Below are positions 12,136 to 22,540 of a DNA stretch of 64,000 bases, one piece after another. The notes below the pieces were generated by a model that was given only the letters and a program-made list of their open reading frames with translations, did no database searches and had not been told where the DNA came from. The first letter of the stretch is position 1; every line of letters begins with the position of its first letter. Origin of the DNA: Hermatobates lingyangjiaoensis (taxonomy: Eukaryota > Arthropoda > Insecta > Hemiptera > Hermatobatidae); the NCBI GenBank assembly GCA_026182355.1, contig JAPFBL010000363.1:124001-188000 (forward strand). Reading direction: 5' to 3'. Made by a program: the position numbers and the translations under genes.

Positions 12136-12955
12136 TGACTCAGTCATTATCCGGCACCTATTTAAAGCAACAATCTGTGAGCCACAATTATAGTATCACC
12201 CATTCAATAACTAATTTCCCCAATTTGCTTAACTTCAGTAAACAGTGGGCAGTCATCCTACACTGCCTTACAGTTTTAGGACTACCATAGGATTCTTAAG
12301 AATGCGATCGTCTCCCCTCTGAAGAGGGCAATGCCTGTTACCCTGAGACCAGGGCTTGGTACTAGTAGTTCATCGAACCCCATCATGGCGTCATTGTGAG
12401 GAGTGTTGTTGGTACCTCAAGAGAAACGATACATAGAGAGAGATTGCTAATCTCGTTGGGTAAACGCGACCTGGTCTGTGATAGTTATGAGAGCTTCTCA
12501 GGTCTTTCGTTGGCTGACTGCCACCTGTACTGAACATAAAATGGCTCCAAGAGGTGGTATCTAATCGTCCCCACTCTGAGCTTCCGTCAAGAGCCGAGCC
12601 TCTACCAGGCAAGTACCGTCCAATCAGCTGAGTTCAAGGCTCGTTCCACTGGTTAGGGTTTGGGGTGTGCTTTCTAGCTCCCCGGTGTGCTCAGCTGGCA
12701 CTTCCCGAGAAGTAACTGCTTTTTACACAGAGACGACAAGGGTCTACCTCAACTTGGGTGTGAACCAACAGCCACTACGAGTTCAACTTCAGTTGGCGGG
12801 ATGGGGAGAGAACCCCTCCATGGGCCCCCGCCGACTGTAGTACCGACTTATTTTAAGACTTTCGGATCGAACTCCGGTCCAAAGGTCATACTGAACCTGC
12901 TCAGCTACAAGTAAAGTCAATAGCCTTTTTTCCCCTGGTTTAAAGAACCTGTTGG

Positions 12956-12987
<32 letters not shown>

Positions 12988-13155
12988 AATGCAGCTTGTG
13001 GTAGAGCTGCATGGTCCCACTAGGGGCTTCAATCATTGGCTTCAATGATCAAGCAGGAACTGCTATATTCAACACGATGGCTCAGTCATGATCCAGCACG
13101 TATTTAAAACAATGTGTGGTCCACAATATGTGGTATCACCCATTCAACAACTATT
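12136..13155. repeat. Unclassified interspersed element with about 80-bp direct repeats
   Basis: A block of about 80 bp (12136-12215: CTCAGTCATTATCC to CCATTCAATAACTA) recurs at 13078-13155 in the same orientation. Between them lies GC-rich DNA with no long reading frame. Its two edges (ACTACCATAGGATTC near 12283 and the 12935-13025 block containing GCAGCTTGTGGTAGAGCT) are found close together in a second copy at 54150-54330, which lacks about 600 bp of the middle. A non-LTR retrotransposon 5' region or a non-autonomous element are both possible. Confidence 0.55.
12957..12983. repeat. (TA)n microsatellite
   Basis: A perfect TA tract inside the element. It is much shorter in the related copy near 54270. 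Confidence 0.85.
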
Positions 13156-14805
13156 TTTCATTGAAGTAAAAAAAGATTATTGAAGCACACACATTAGATC
13201 AGTGTTTCTTAACCTGTTTTCATGATTCCTTCTGCATATGAAAAACAAAATTTGAAGACACATATTTGATTTTAACGTGAACAATTTCTTCTAAAATTTC
13301 AAAATGATGGTAAGTTTACCCAATGATGGACTTGAGAAGTTGAAAATTACTGATACGATGCTAATTTTTCCTGAAATGATATTATTATTTTGCCAATATT
13401 TAATATCACTAATATTTTTTTTATTGAAGAAAGGATGAAATAAATATAATTATATTTATTTGTTTGTCCAAAGCACCATTACAAAAACTTGTGAGAAAAG
13501 TGTTCGTGAATTGTGAATGAAAAGTATATCCAATATAATTAAGAAATTGCAATTTACTTTTTATTGTTATATTTTTTTATTGTTAATATTTTTGACTAAT
13601 CAACTATAAAAAACATTAGCAGGATGAATATGTACAGGAAGACGAAATTATAGTCTAGTTTAAAATATCACATTGAAGACTTCGCACAAGACATGGAAAC
13701 TACATACTCGTGCTTAACGCATGTGAAAAATCATAACAAATCTTTTTAGTTTAAGAATATAATTTTTGTATACTTCCGATTGCAAGTAGGTAAAATCTGG
13801 CGTTCATCAGGCTTGCAGAAAGCTTGCATTACCGGTTTGCTGAAAGGTATCGACTTTTCAGTGACTGTCCACTGTCACTGGAGTCGGGGTCGACTCAGCC
13901 GTGTCTTATCTTTTCCCTCTACGTGACTAAACAAGTGTTTCCCTATTAAACTCTCTTTTACTCATATAAAAGCTAACCAGATGCTTTCTAAAGGACAATT
14001 GTGTTCCGTTACAATTTAACATGTTCCATGTTCCTTGTATATAATGCTTTTCAACTTGTTTAGTTGCTCCTTTATTTTGGTTTTGTATTGCTTACTGTAA
14101 AAAGGACTAAAACCGTGAAGCTGTGTAAAACTATTTCCTGAAAGAAAAGTTAATTTCGTGGGAAAAGTTTGAAGTTATTTGGAAAGGTATTACGTCCACA
14201 ATGAACGGCTTGTACATTATTGTAGATGTACAGTGTGGGAATTTATAACTCATTTGATAGTTCCTTCCCTTTTTTGGCAATTGTTGAACCACAATATCAG
14301 GTCCATTCTAATCAGGAGACCTACATTTTAACCACCAAATTTATTAAAACTACGGTTCTTTAAGACTCAGGATAACAGCTTTATGCCATTTCCTAGGAAT
14401 TGTATCTTGCATCATTTTTTCATTTTCTTTATGAAAAATCTACAGAGCCTTGTCTAAGTATCAAATCTCTCATATTCAATGCTAAAATTAAACACACTTC
14501 CGTTAGATGACCCTTAACCCGTAACAAAGAAATAGAAGCTCTAAATATTTAGATAAAATATGTGCATTTTTATAATTTCTTGGAATTTGATGAATATATG
14601 AATAGATTGAGGTATCATCACAATTCTGAAGGCCGTTGAAGTGCACAACATCAAAATACCACTCAGAGGACATGGTAAACATCAGACGACTTATAGTGCG
14701 AATTCATCTAACCAAACATTATCAATTGATGCGTCCAGTTGTCAGTTACTATGAAATATTTACGAATTCTTAGAATTACGAATACAGGAATTATATACAT
14801 AAACA

Positions 14806-14852
14806 ACTGTAACCGTAACAAGCGGTCTTCGTCAGAGTCAAAAACCCAACAA
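14806..14852 (-). repeat. PLE family C fragment
   Basis: GTAACAAGCGGTCTTCGTCA matches the antisense family C core. It is cut off on both sides. Confidence 0.7.
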
Positions 14853-15539
14853 TGTCAGTTTGTTTAAATGAAGGATTGATTCACCTGGATCATGGACAAA
14901 ATCCAAAATTTTAATAAATCTCAACCGCTGAAATATTTTTGTATTGAAACTTTCAAAGAACTACTATAAACTCTAGTTAACCTGAAACAGTTTTATTCTT
15001 TCATTTTTCTTTGAAAAAAAAAAAAAATTCTTTTCTATAACATTTCTTAATGAAGTATATTAAGACTGTTTAAGATAAGAAAAAAAAAACACAAAAGAGT
15101 TTTCTAATTTTAACAAAACTCTTTGAACGAAAAAAAAGGAAAGAAAACTGTTTTAATATTAATCAGGAAAGAAAAAAAAAGAAGTGAGATATTGAAGATA
15201 TGTTTGTATGCTCCTTTTAGGTGGGAACTTACAGATGAACAGATAAAGGGAATGCTTCTGAGGGGACCAGAAAAATAGAAGGAGACTCAAAGGAGGGGAG
15301 ATGGAACTGACAAGAAATTCACATTTTAATATTTATTGGTTCACTTCGCCTCAAACTGAACTCTTGAGAAGAATGTCCCGCTGCTAGGATTGATTTGATT
15401 CAATATTCATTGATCATGATTCAGAATTATTTATAACTTTGTTTTTTTTTTTTTCTTTGCTTCTATGTATGAGGACATTGTTGAAGAAAATCGTTTTTTT
15501 AGTCTTCTGTGTAGATTGATTTCAAAAGAAAGATTCAAA

Positions 15540-15690
15540 ACAATTACTTATTTATTCTTTTGTTACATAATAATCAGTTTAATTCGTTCCCAGACCGAGT
15601 TCGTATTGCGATTTACTGGTATTATAAAACAATTTTTCTCCATGAGATTAAAATGAAAATAAATAATCCGTTCCATCCCCAAAATGCCTG
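15540..15690. mobile_element. Tigger/pogo-like MITE fragment
   Basis: The pieces TTAATTCGTTCCCAGACCGA and TAATCCGTTCCATCCC are typical of the interior of Tigger/pogo-type MITE ends. They resemble the terminal region of the element at 33783-34577. No terminal CAG is preserved. Confidence 0.45.
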
Positions 15691-15713
15691 TTTTTGATAT
15701 TATTTTTTAAAAA

Positions 15714-15860
15714 GATTTCACATAAACACGTGAAATAACAATCAATGATCAAACCACAATAAGCCAGTTGGGTTTTTGACTCTGACGAAGACCGCTTGTT
15801 ACGGTGGAAAGATCTTAGTCTTGTTTTCCCATTTTCATTTTCTTATTGTGGTTTGATCAT
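15714..15860. repeat. PLE foldback, family C, left arm shortened
   Basis: The left arm keeps only the distal part (ATTTCACATAAACACGTG to CCACAATAAG). The right arm is full length and carries the hammerhead at 15778-15820, whose closing helix II pair is broken by a T-to-G change. Confidence 0.7.
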
Positions 15861-16351
15861 TGATTATTTTTTGAATAGAAAATGTTCATTTAGAAAAAAT
15901 AAACAATACTGTACATGTAATCTGAATAATAAAAGTATACGCAAGAAATAATCATATTTTATTGATCTACTAAATTCAAAACTGAGAACATCAAGGCTTG
16001 TCGGTTGTTCATACCATGAATTTTTACTCGTCGTACTATATAACATTTCTTTGGAATGGCTACTTGTAAAGCGAATTGCTGGTAGAAAGAGGTACTCGTA
16101 CTACGAAGTTCCTCTATATGGTAAATGGCGTTATGTCTATATGTTTATTTGTTTGTTTCGAACGACTTGCATTGTAGGTCGTTCAAATCCCTGTTTCATT
16201 TCTTATTTCACACTCATTATGAATCCACATTATTCCTAGCGCGTATGAGTTATTATAGATCCACATTATTCCTAGCGCGTATGAGTTATTATAGAACCTT
16301 TCTTGATAGAACATCATTCTAATGCAGTGCAATCAGTTATTATGTGGTATT

Positions 16352-16616
16352 TACTCATTGTAGGGTAAAAATCTAATGAAATGGTCTCCACATATAAAAA
16401 TTTTAATTTTTTATTTAATATTTTATTTTAATTATTTTAATATTTTATATTAATTTTTGTAATTATTTACTTTGTACTATAGATAATTCTCTGGTGTCAT
16501 TGTATTTTTTAGTTAATGCCTGAGGAAGAACACTACGTGTTCGAAACGAGTTGTTTATATCATTAAAATTTTTATATGTGGAGACCATTTCATTAGATTT
16601 TTACCCTACAATGAGA
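16352..16616. repeat. PLE foldback, family A
   Basis: Arms of about 53 bp (TACTCATTGTAGGG and its partner CCCTACAATGAG) flank about 160 bp of AT-rich DNA. That centre contains the family A hammerhead-like core, CTGAGGA (16520) to GAAACG (16547). Shorter relatives lie at 7328-7442 and 481-660. Confidence 0.65.
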
Positions 16617-16659
16617 AATCATTCATTTATATCCACTTAATTCTTAGTCCCTAATTTTT

Positions 16660-16990
16660 CTCAGAGCCACATTCCATTTTGAGTCACTCTTTTCTTAAAG
16701 GTATAACATTTCAAAACCATATTCTACATTGTAGAACAACATTTTTATTACAGATACATTCCATTGTAGAACCACATTTTAATTACAAATATTCCATTGT
16801 ACAACCACATTCTACATTGTAGAACCGCATTTTAATTACCATTGTAGAACCACATTCTACATTGTATAACCACATTTTACTCACAAACCCATCCATTTAA
16901 GAAACATTTTACATTGTGGAAACACATTTTACTCACAAACCCATCCATTCAAGAACCATATTTTACATTGTAGAACCACATTTTACTTCC
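16660..16990. repeat. Degenerate minisatellite based on CATTGTAGAACCACATTTTA
   Basis: Units of roughly 20-45 bp built on ACATTGTAGAACCACATT repeat about ten times with substitutions and indels. The longer unit also includes CTCACAAACCCATCCATT. Confidence 0.75.
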
Positions 16991-17219
16991 GGACACAAAA
17001 GAAGAAAAAAAAAACAATTGGCGTTTTCTGTACATTTTCATTTTGATATCAATCTATCATTGATGAATGTGTTCTTATGAGCCTTATTTAGTGTTTAGGG
17101 CCCATTCTTTTGCTAGCGCGACAGTTTAGGTGGGCAATAACTTTTGTGTTTTTACCAGCGTTTCCCTGCCTTATATATAGTCTATATATAGTTCAGTGCA
17201 GATGAAGAAGCATAGATAA

Positions 17220-17550
17220 ATTAAAAGCACATACTTACAGGGTCTAATCTTCGGTTTGAACCGTCTTCAGAAGAGATGAGAGAGGGAAACCAAGCGCACT
17301 GGTACAGAGATGGTTGGGGACCAACAATGTTTTGCATGCTCTCCCGGTCACAGAGAATATGGTAGACCCATATAGATAACACATTCAATAATATATCGAC
17401 CGTTTGATAGAATAGGTGTATTATGTAATCGGTATTCGGTCAATTCTCTTGGTTCGAAAATCAAACTCATATTGCCGACGATTCAGTTTTATTTTAAAAC
17501 GTTTTTCACTGGCAGATGTAACATTTCTTTGACAAAGAAAATTAAATTAA
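17220..17550 (-). repeat. PLE terminal fragments, families D and R
   Basis: The antisense family D motif (TTCGGTTTGAACCGTCTTCA) is followed by GGGAAACCAAGCGCACTGG and by a block reading CAATAATATATCGACCG to TGCCGACGATTCAG. The same order recurs at 46340-46560 and, rearranged, at 51150-51475. Confidence 0.6.
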
Positions 17551-18404
17551 ATATAAGCGAACTTGTTTATAATGCCCACAGTAGCAGGTTTTTACCTTCA
17601 GTGCACTTCTGGTGACAGAAGTAGGACTCATAACATTGGAAAGTTTGGCTCATTTGTAATTTGGCACCTATGTTAGTTAGAGTGACTCATATTACAGATG
17701 TAATAGTAAGTTTCTTATCTGAATTCATTCGGATAAACATAAATTCATAGAAAGCTTTTTATCAAATTTAATGTGTAATATTACTTTTCATTAATACTTC
17801 AATTTTATAAAATACGGATTCACTATATATTTTTGACAGATACTCTAAGAAATAAGAAACAAGTACCAGTATTTTAAATAATAAAACTTCTCCATGTGGA
17901 ATAAGTTGTTTGACTTTGCCTACTAGGATATTCTAGGGACGGGCTGACTATAATAACGTTAACTCAACACCTGATAAGTGTTTCGTGTGTCTGTCACCAG
18001 ATAGCACATCAGTGAGATGCTTTGTTCATTCATCCAATATCTACCAGATGGCACAGCAATTCATAATCAAATTGACCGCTATATAAACGATATTATTAAA
18101 AAACGACTTTGTAAATTAATTACTGGTTTTTTAAGGAAATGCTATTTGTTCTGAAGATACATTACAAATATAAATACGTTTTGTAACACTTCATAATTTT
18201 AGTTAAAAAATTTTTGTTCTAAATGTACAAACCACCATAATAAATGTGAAGGACCGCAAGTCAATTACTTTACAGTAACAGGTAGTGTTTATAAAACTAT
18301 TATTTAATTCATTTCACGGGGCCCACTGTTATGTAAGGAGTGTTCGAAAATTTGCTATGCACTTATAAATGTATTAAACAAAATGTTTTATCTAAATAAG
18401 TAGT

Positions 18405-18449
18405 ATTAGCCTGAAGATAACCAGAGAATGGTTGAAACATGTCGCAAAT
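18405..18449 (+). ncRNA. Hammerhead ribozyme motif, family L
   Basis: ATTAGC and GCAAAT form helix I with one mismatch. CTGAAGA is followed by an extra T, a perfect AACCA/TGGTT stem with a GAGAA loop, GAA, the palindrome ACATGT and C at the cleavage position. It is the only family with an A-U pair closing helix II. No other PLE sequence is obvious around it. Confidence 0.6.
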
Positions 18450-19145
18450 ACCATCACCAGGTCAACAGTGCAAAATTTAAATTATGTGTAAAGATATAAT
18501 TTAGACACAATTATATCTCTATAATTCTATAAAAGATGAGTAAATACCACATGATATATCACACACAACTATTATATTATGCTGTGTTATTATGGTGTTT
18601 TATATATTTAAACATACATATTGCCATGATTATGAAGAATTTTTTCTTACCTAACCGTTAAGTTTAAAATTTTTTCTGAAAACGGTTGTACATAATTTTA
18701 ATAAAATTTAAAATTTTTTTGTATATTAATGATGAACAAACAAGAGGGATAGTTTTCAATAAGGTAAAGAATAAATTTTAAAAAAAAGTTACAATTTTTT
18801 TTTTAAAGAAAATTCAAAACCTGATATCTTTTAATCGTGAGAAAATTAATGGTTTTGATGCTTTGTGAAGATTTATAATAAATGGGGTTGGACATTCTTG
18901 AATAAATTGCTGTGAAGAAACGGGTTGAAGAGCATTAAAGCAGTTGGTTGTGGAGGGTGTTGGGACAGTGGTGTGGCGTGGGAGGAAGAAAGTAAAACAA
19001 CCGGTTGACAAGAAGGTCCAGCAGGCTGCATGCCATCTGCAGCTAGTCCTGCCAGGCGACGCTGCTTCTCAGACCACCTGCAGTCTGCAAGGATGTGCGC
19101 TCCACACATATATAATATTATATATCAACTAGTTTAGTCGTGTAT

Positions 19146-19202
19146 TCCCATTTCATATTGTGGTTTGATCATTGATTGTTATTTCACGAGTTTATGTGAA
19201 AT

Positions 19203-19203
<1 letters not shown>
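19146..19203 (+). repeat. PLE family C distal end
   Basis: TATTGTGGTTTGATCATTG and the closing hairpin TTCACGAGTTTATGTGAA mark the outer end of a family C pLTR. It abuts (TA)n and then the large PLE palindrome. Confidence 0.7.
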
Positions 19204-19237
<34 letters not shown>

Positions 19238-19396
19238 AAAGTTGGGAGCAGTCCTTCTTCAATACATGCTTTTAAAAACTGGATGTCTGTTTCCACTTGA
19301 TTTAATTTTGTCTTATATTTTTCCAAAATACGAAATTTTTTCTTCAACTCAGAACTCAACTTAAAAATTAATTCACCATAATTTCTTGTTTTATTA

Positions 19397-19434
19397 TTGA
19401 ACATGTTTCGGTGTACGTTCACCATCTTCAGCAA
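19397..19434 (-). ncRNA. Hammerhead ribozyme motif, left PLE arm
   Basis: This is the mirror image of the motif at 21150-21187, about 90 nt past the stop codon of the minus-strand PLE frame. Confidence 0.7.
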
Positions 19435-19522
19435 AACACACGATTAATTACAATTACCTTAACAAATGAATCTAATAGTTAAATTACATTTCAAAAACAA
19501 TGAGTGAACAAGTTAACTAATG

Positions 19523-20340
19523 TTACACTGACAGGTTAGGGTTTGTCAGTGTTGGCAAAACTAGCCCTAGGTTTCCAAACAAGCGCAACTGGTTGGCAAA
19601 ATTACCTTTTTGATCGTTCATTCTAGGAGCTTTTTCTAGTATGAACAGCGCTTCTAATATCCTGAGTCTTCTTCCGTCCTTTTCTTTTGCTATAATTCTA
19701 GTATTATTCACCATAGTTTCCCTCGAAATTTTTGTTTTGTGAATCTTTTGGAAGTGTTCTTTGGGGGCTCCTGAAACCAGATGCATCGTCAGCCTCCTAG
19801 AAAGGGTAGTAGTTGTTGATCCTATATATGAGTATTTTTGGAATTCACAGTTTCCCAGTGGACATTGAAACTCATATACTAGGTTCGTTTGTTTCAGCGG
19901 CTGTTTCTTTTCATGCTGGTTCCTTATAATCAGTTGCGTGGTGGTTTTGTTCCTATAGAAAATAATAAGCTGGATTCTGTCTTCTTGCTTTTTAACCTTG
20001 ATATTGTTTTTTAATATTGTTTTAATTATTCTTTCGTCTGTTTTATAGCTGTCCGAAAATTGGTTTTCATAGTATATCTTGTAGGTAGTTTGCTTTGTTA
20101 CTTCATCTCCCTCATTTTTTTCTTTCTTCTGATTAATATAGTTTTTAAGGGTTTCATCAAATTCACTGTTCTTGTAGCTGTTCTTGTTAAATTTTCTATC
20201 GCTCTGTTGAAGGTTTCCCAATCGGCCGAGATTTTAAATGCTCTGTCTATCAGTGTTTTAATAGTGCCATTTTTATATCTTGAGGGACATTCACTCTTGT
20301 TGTTGAGGTATATACCGCTGTGTGTTGGCTTGAAAACCAT
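19523..20340 (-). pseudogene. PLE reverse-transcriptase end plus GIY-YIG endonuclease, frameshifted
   Basis: The upstream part (20340 to about 20200) encodes THSGIYLNNKSECPSRYKNG and then TLIDRAF, matching the end of the PLE reverse transcriptase. After a frameshift near 20190 the frame continues through a lysine-rich linker into the endonuclease. There CPLGNC forms the metal-binding pair, KYSYIGS is the GIY-YIG motif, RRLTMHL supplies the conserved Arg and RILEALFI the acidic residue. It ends about 90 nt before the hammerhead. The 5' part of the reverse transcriptase is missing, so the copy cannot move by itself. Confidence 0.8.
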
Positions 20341-20384
20341 CGCTGTTGATAACCCACTATCATATCATATCACTATCACTATCA

Positions 20385-21061
20385 AGCAGGTTTTTATCAA
20401 CAATGGCTACAAGAACAGTGAATTTGATGAAACCCTTAAAAACTATATTAATCAGAAGAAAGAAAAAAATGAGGGAGATGAAGTAACAAAGCAAACTACC
20501 TACAAGATATACTATGAAAACCAATTTTCGGACAGCTATAAAACAGACGAAAGAATAATTAAAACAATATTAAAAAACAATATCAAGGTTAAAAAGCAAG
20601 AAGACAGGATCCAGCTTATTATTTTCTATAGGAACAAAACCACCACGCAACTGATTATAAGGAACCAGCATGAAAAGAAACAGCCGCTGAAACAAACGAA
20701 CCTAGTATATGAGTTTCAATGTCCACTGGGAAACTGTGAATTCCAAAAATACTCATATATAGGATCAACAACTACTACCCTTTCTAGGAGGCTGACGATG
20801 CATCTGGTTTCAGGAGCCCCCAAAGAACACTTCCAAAAGATTCACAAAACAAAAATTTCGAGGGAAACTATGGTGAATAATACTAGAATTATAGCAAAAG
20901 AAAAGGACGGAAGAAGACTCAGGATATTAGAAGCGCTGTTCATACTAGAAAAAGCTCCTAGAATGAACGATCAAAAAGGTAATTTTGCCAACCAGTTGCG
21001 CTTGTTTGGAAACCTAGGGCTAGTTTTGCCAACACTGACAAACCCTAACCTGTCAGTGTAA
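20385..21061 (+). pseudogene. PLE GIY-YIG endonuclease, right arm, 5'-truncated
   Basis: The plausible PLE frame starts near QVFINNGYKNSEFDE, which fits the end of the reverse transcriptase domain. It continues as the same linker and GIY-YIG endonuclease as the left arm (CPLGNC, KYSYIGS, LEALFI). The stop is at 21059-21061. The open frame reaches back to 20060 only because it runs antisense through the left arm; that extension is not real coding sequence. This arm has no frameshift in its coding part. Confidence 0.8.
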
Positions 21062-21149
21062 CATTAGTTAACTTGTTCACTCATTGTTTTTGAAATGTAA
21101 TTTAACTATTAGATTCATTTGTTAAGGTAATTGTAATTAATCGTGTGTT

Positions 21150-21187
21150 TTGCTGAAGATGGTGAACGTACACCGAAACATGTTCAA
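21150..21187 (+). ncRNA. Hammerhead ribozyme motif, right PLE arm
   Basis: TTG and CAA form helix I. CTGAAGA is followed by an extra T, a GGTG/CACC stem, GAA, the palindrome ACATGT and T at the cleavage position. It lies between a PLE stop codon (21061) and the start of a PLE N-terminal frame. This ties the motif to the PLE terminal repeat. Confidence 0.75.
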
Positions 21188-21318
21188 TAATAAAACAAGA
21201 AATTATGGTGAATTAATTTTTAAGTTGAGTTCTGAGTTGAAGAAAAAATTTCGTATTTTGGAAAAATATAAGACAAAATTAAATCAAGTGGAAACAGACA
21301 TCCAGTTTTTAAAAGCAT
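21168..21318 (+). pseudogene. PLE N-terminal coding fragment in the terminal repeat
   Basis: The frame reads ELKKKFRILEKYKTKLNQ and then TDIQFLKA before breaking into (TA)n. The mirror copy on the left (19434 down to about 19240) extends further to CIEEGLLPTF. The pattern FL-x-x-C followed by LLP is typical of PLE protein N-termini, so the pLTR includes the hammerhead and the beginning of the frame. Confidence 0.65.
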
Positions 21319-21343
21319 ATATATATATATATATATATATATG
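21317..21343. repeat. (TA)n microsatellite
   Basis: A TA tract cuts off the right PLE arm. A matching tract (19206-19234) lies outside the left arm. Confidence 0.9.
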
Positions 21344-21403
21344 ACAAACACTATTTCTTCTTCTTAGAATTTGGTAAGAGTTAATATACGGAATCACCTT
21401 TTT

Positions 21404-21441
21404 GCCAACGTTTCGTCTTTATTTTAAGACATCCTCAGGGC
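21404..21441 (-). ncRNA. Hammerhead ribozyme motif, family E
   Basis: On the minus strand GCC and GGC form helix I. CTGAGGA is followed by an extra T, a GTCTT/AAGAC stem, GAA, the palindrome ACGT and T at the cleavage position. Confidence 0.7.
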
Positions 21442-21594
21442 TATAAATCAAGGCTATCTCCTGTTACCGTACCAACGTATCATGTTGGTTACGTTTATTC
21501 TAAGAAGAAGAAAAAGTGTTTGTTAGTAATTTGTGGTCAAGAAAACAGTACCGTATATATTCATTTGATAAACGGAAAGACGATCTAAACTGGA

Positions 21595-21770
21595 CACAAT
21601 AACAGATCAAAATTGAAGATAGGTAGCTCACAAAGTAAAGAAACACACTTACAAACTCAAATTTTCGGGTAATCTGCCTTCAGAAGAAAAGAGAAAAGAA
21701 AACGGATCCCAAGCACGTTGTAGACGCAACGGCTAGTAACGGGTTACAATATATTTATATATGGCATACT
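21595..21770 (-). repeat. PLE terminal fragment, D-like
   Basis: Antisense copy of the piece at 5440-5600. Both share CGTTGCGTCTACAACGTGCT and the GAAAATTTGAG segment, with a decayed hammerhead core (CTGAAGG). Confidence 0.6.
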
Positions 21771-21944
21771 TTGGGAGCAGACCTCCTTTTAAACATATAT
21801 CATTAAATAACTTGCCAACTTTAAGTCTAGTATGTTTCTTACATACTTCTCGAGTTTTCTTATATTATTCCTCCATCTTTATTATGTACCATATAAATCA
21901 ACTCAACGAATGATTTGTTTTTATTTATATTTTGCATATTTACA

Positions 21945-21995
21945 TAGGGCCGACGTTTCGGTCAAAACTGACCATTATCAAGTAATTCCTTTTAC
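21945..21995 (-). repeat. PLE terminal fragment with CGAAACGTCGGC signature
   Basis: On the minus strand TTGATAA is followed by a GGTCA/TGACC hairpin and GAAACGTCGGCC. This is a hammerhead-like layout with a mutated first box. A partial second copy (GGGCCGACGT) is at 22022. Confidence 0.5.
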
Positions 21996-22540
21996 AATAT
22001 TTCTATTTTCCATATTTACACAGGGCCGACGTATATATATACAAAATTCTCACAATAACTCGTATCTCGTCAAACACATCATCAGATAGCAAGTGAATGA
22101 ATACACGTGGTTGGCTGGTTATGAAACTTGGATTGAAGCTTAATAAAGACTGGCAACACAAAATATTTTTCCCTATAAATTTGAAATGGATTTAATTTGT
22201 TTAACTATTCCCTAATCACAAATTCATCAAGTTTAAATAGACCTAGACTGGTTCTGACCATTTTTTTATGAGGATGCTTTCAATTATATTTTTTTCTTTT
22301 TTCGCAAGACGTGAATACCAACTCCTTTGTTTCTACCCAATTGATAAAATGATTTTTATCTCTAATATGTAGGAACAAGGCACATTTGTGATCTTGTCTT
22401 CAGCAGAATACTTATGTTGCTTAATCCTTCTGTCAAGTCCTTTTTCAGTCTGTCAAATATATATATGGATGTTACCAATGATAGTTTAATTTCATTTGAA
22501 AAACTGATCGAGTCCTGATAAACTTTATGAGCCCTTAGAG

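Larger units (their letters stand above)
19266..21318. mobile_element. Head-to-head PLE pair forming a 913-bp-arm palindrome
   Basis: Left arm 19266-20178 and right arm 20406-21318 are reverse complements of equal length, and their encoded proteins agree throughout. The 227-bp centre holds the truncated 5' junctions. Each arm runs outward as end of linker, GIY-YIG endonuclease, stop codon, hammerhead, then the start of a PLE reading frame, and ends at (TA)n. This is a pair of 5'-truncated Penelope-like retroelements. Such a perfect palindrome is either recent, kept uniform by gene conversion, or an assembly error. Confidence 0.8.

Noticed and set aside
20060..21061. A 333-codon open frame, the longest in the window, as a full gene
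   Set aside because: Its first third is antisense to the left PLE arm and its spacer. Only the part from about 20385 is PLE coding sequence.
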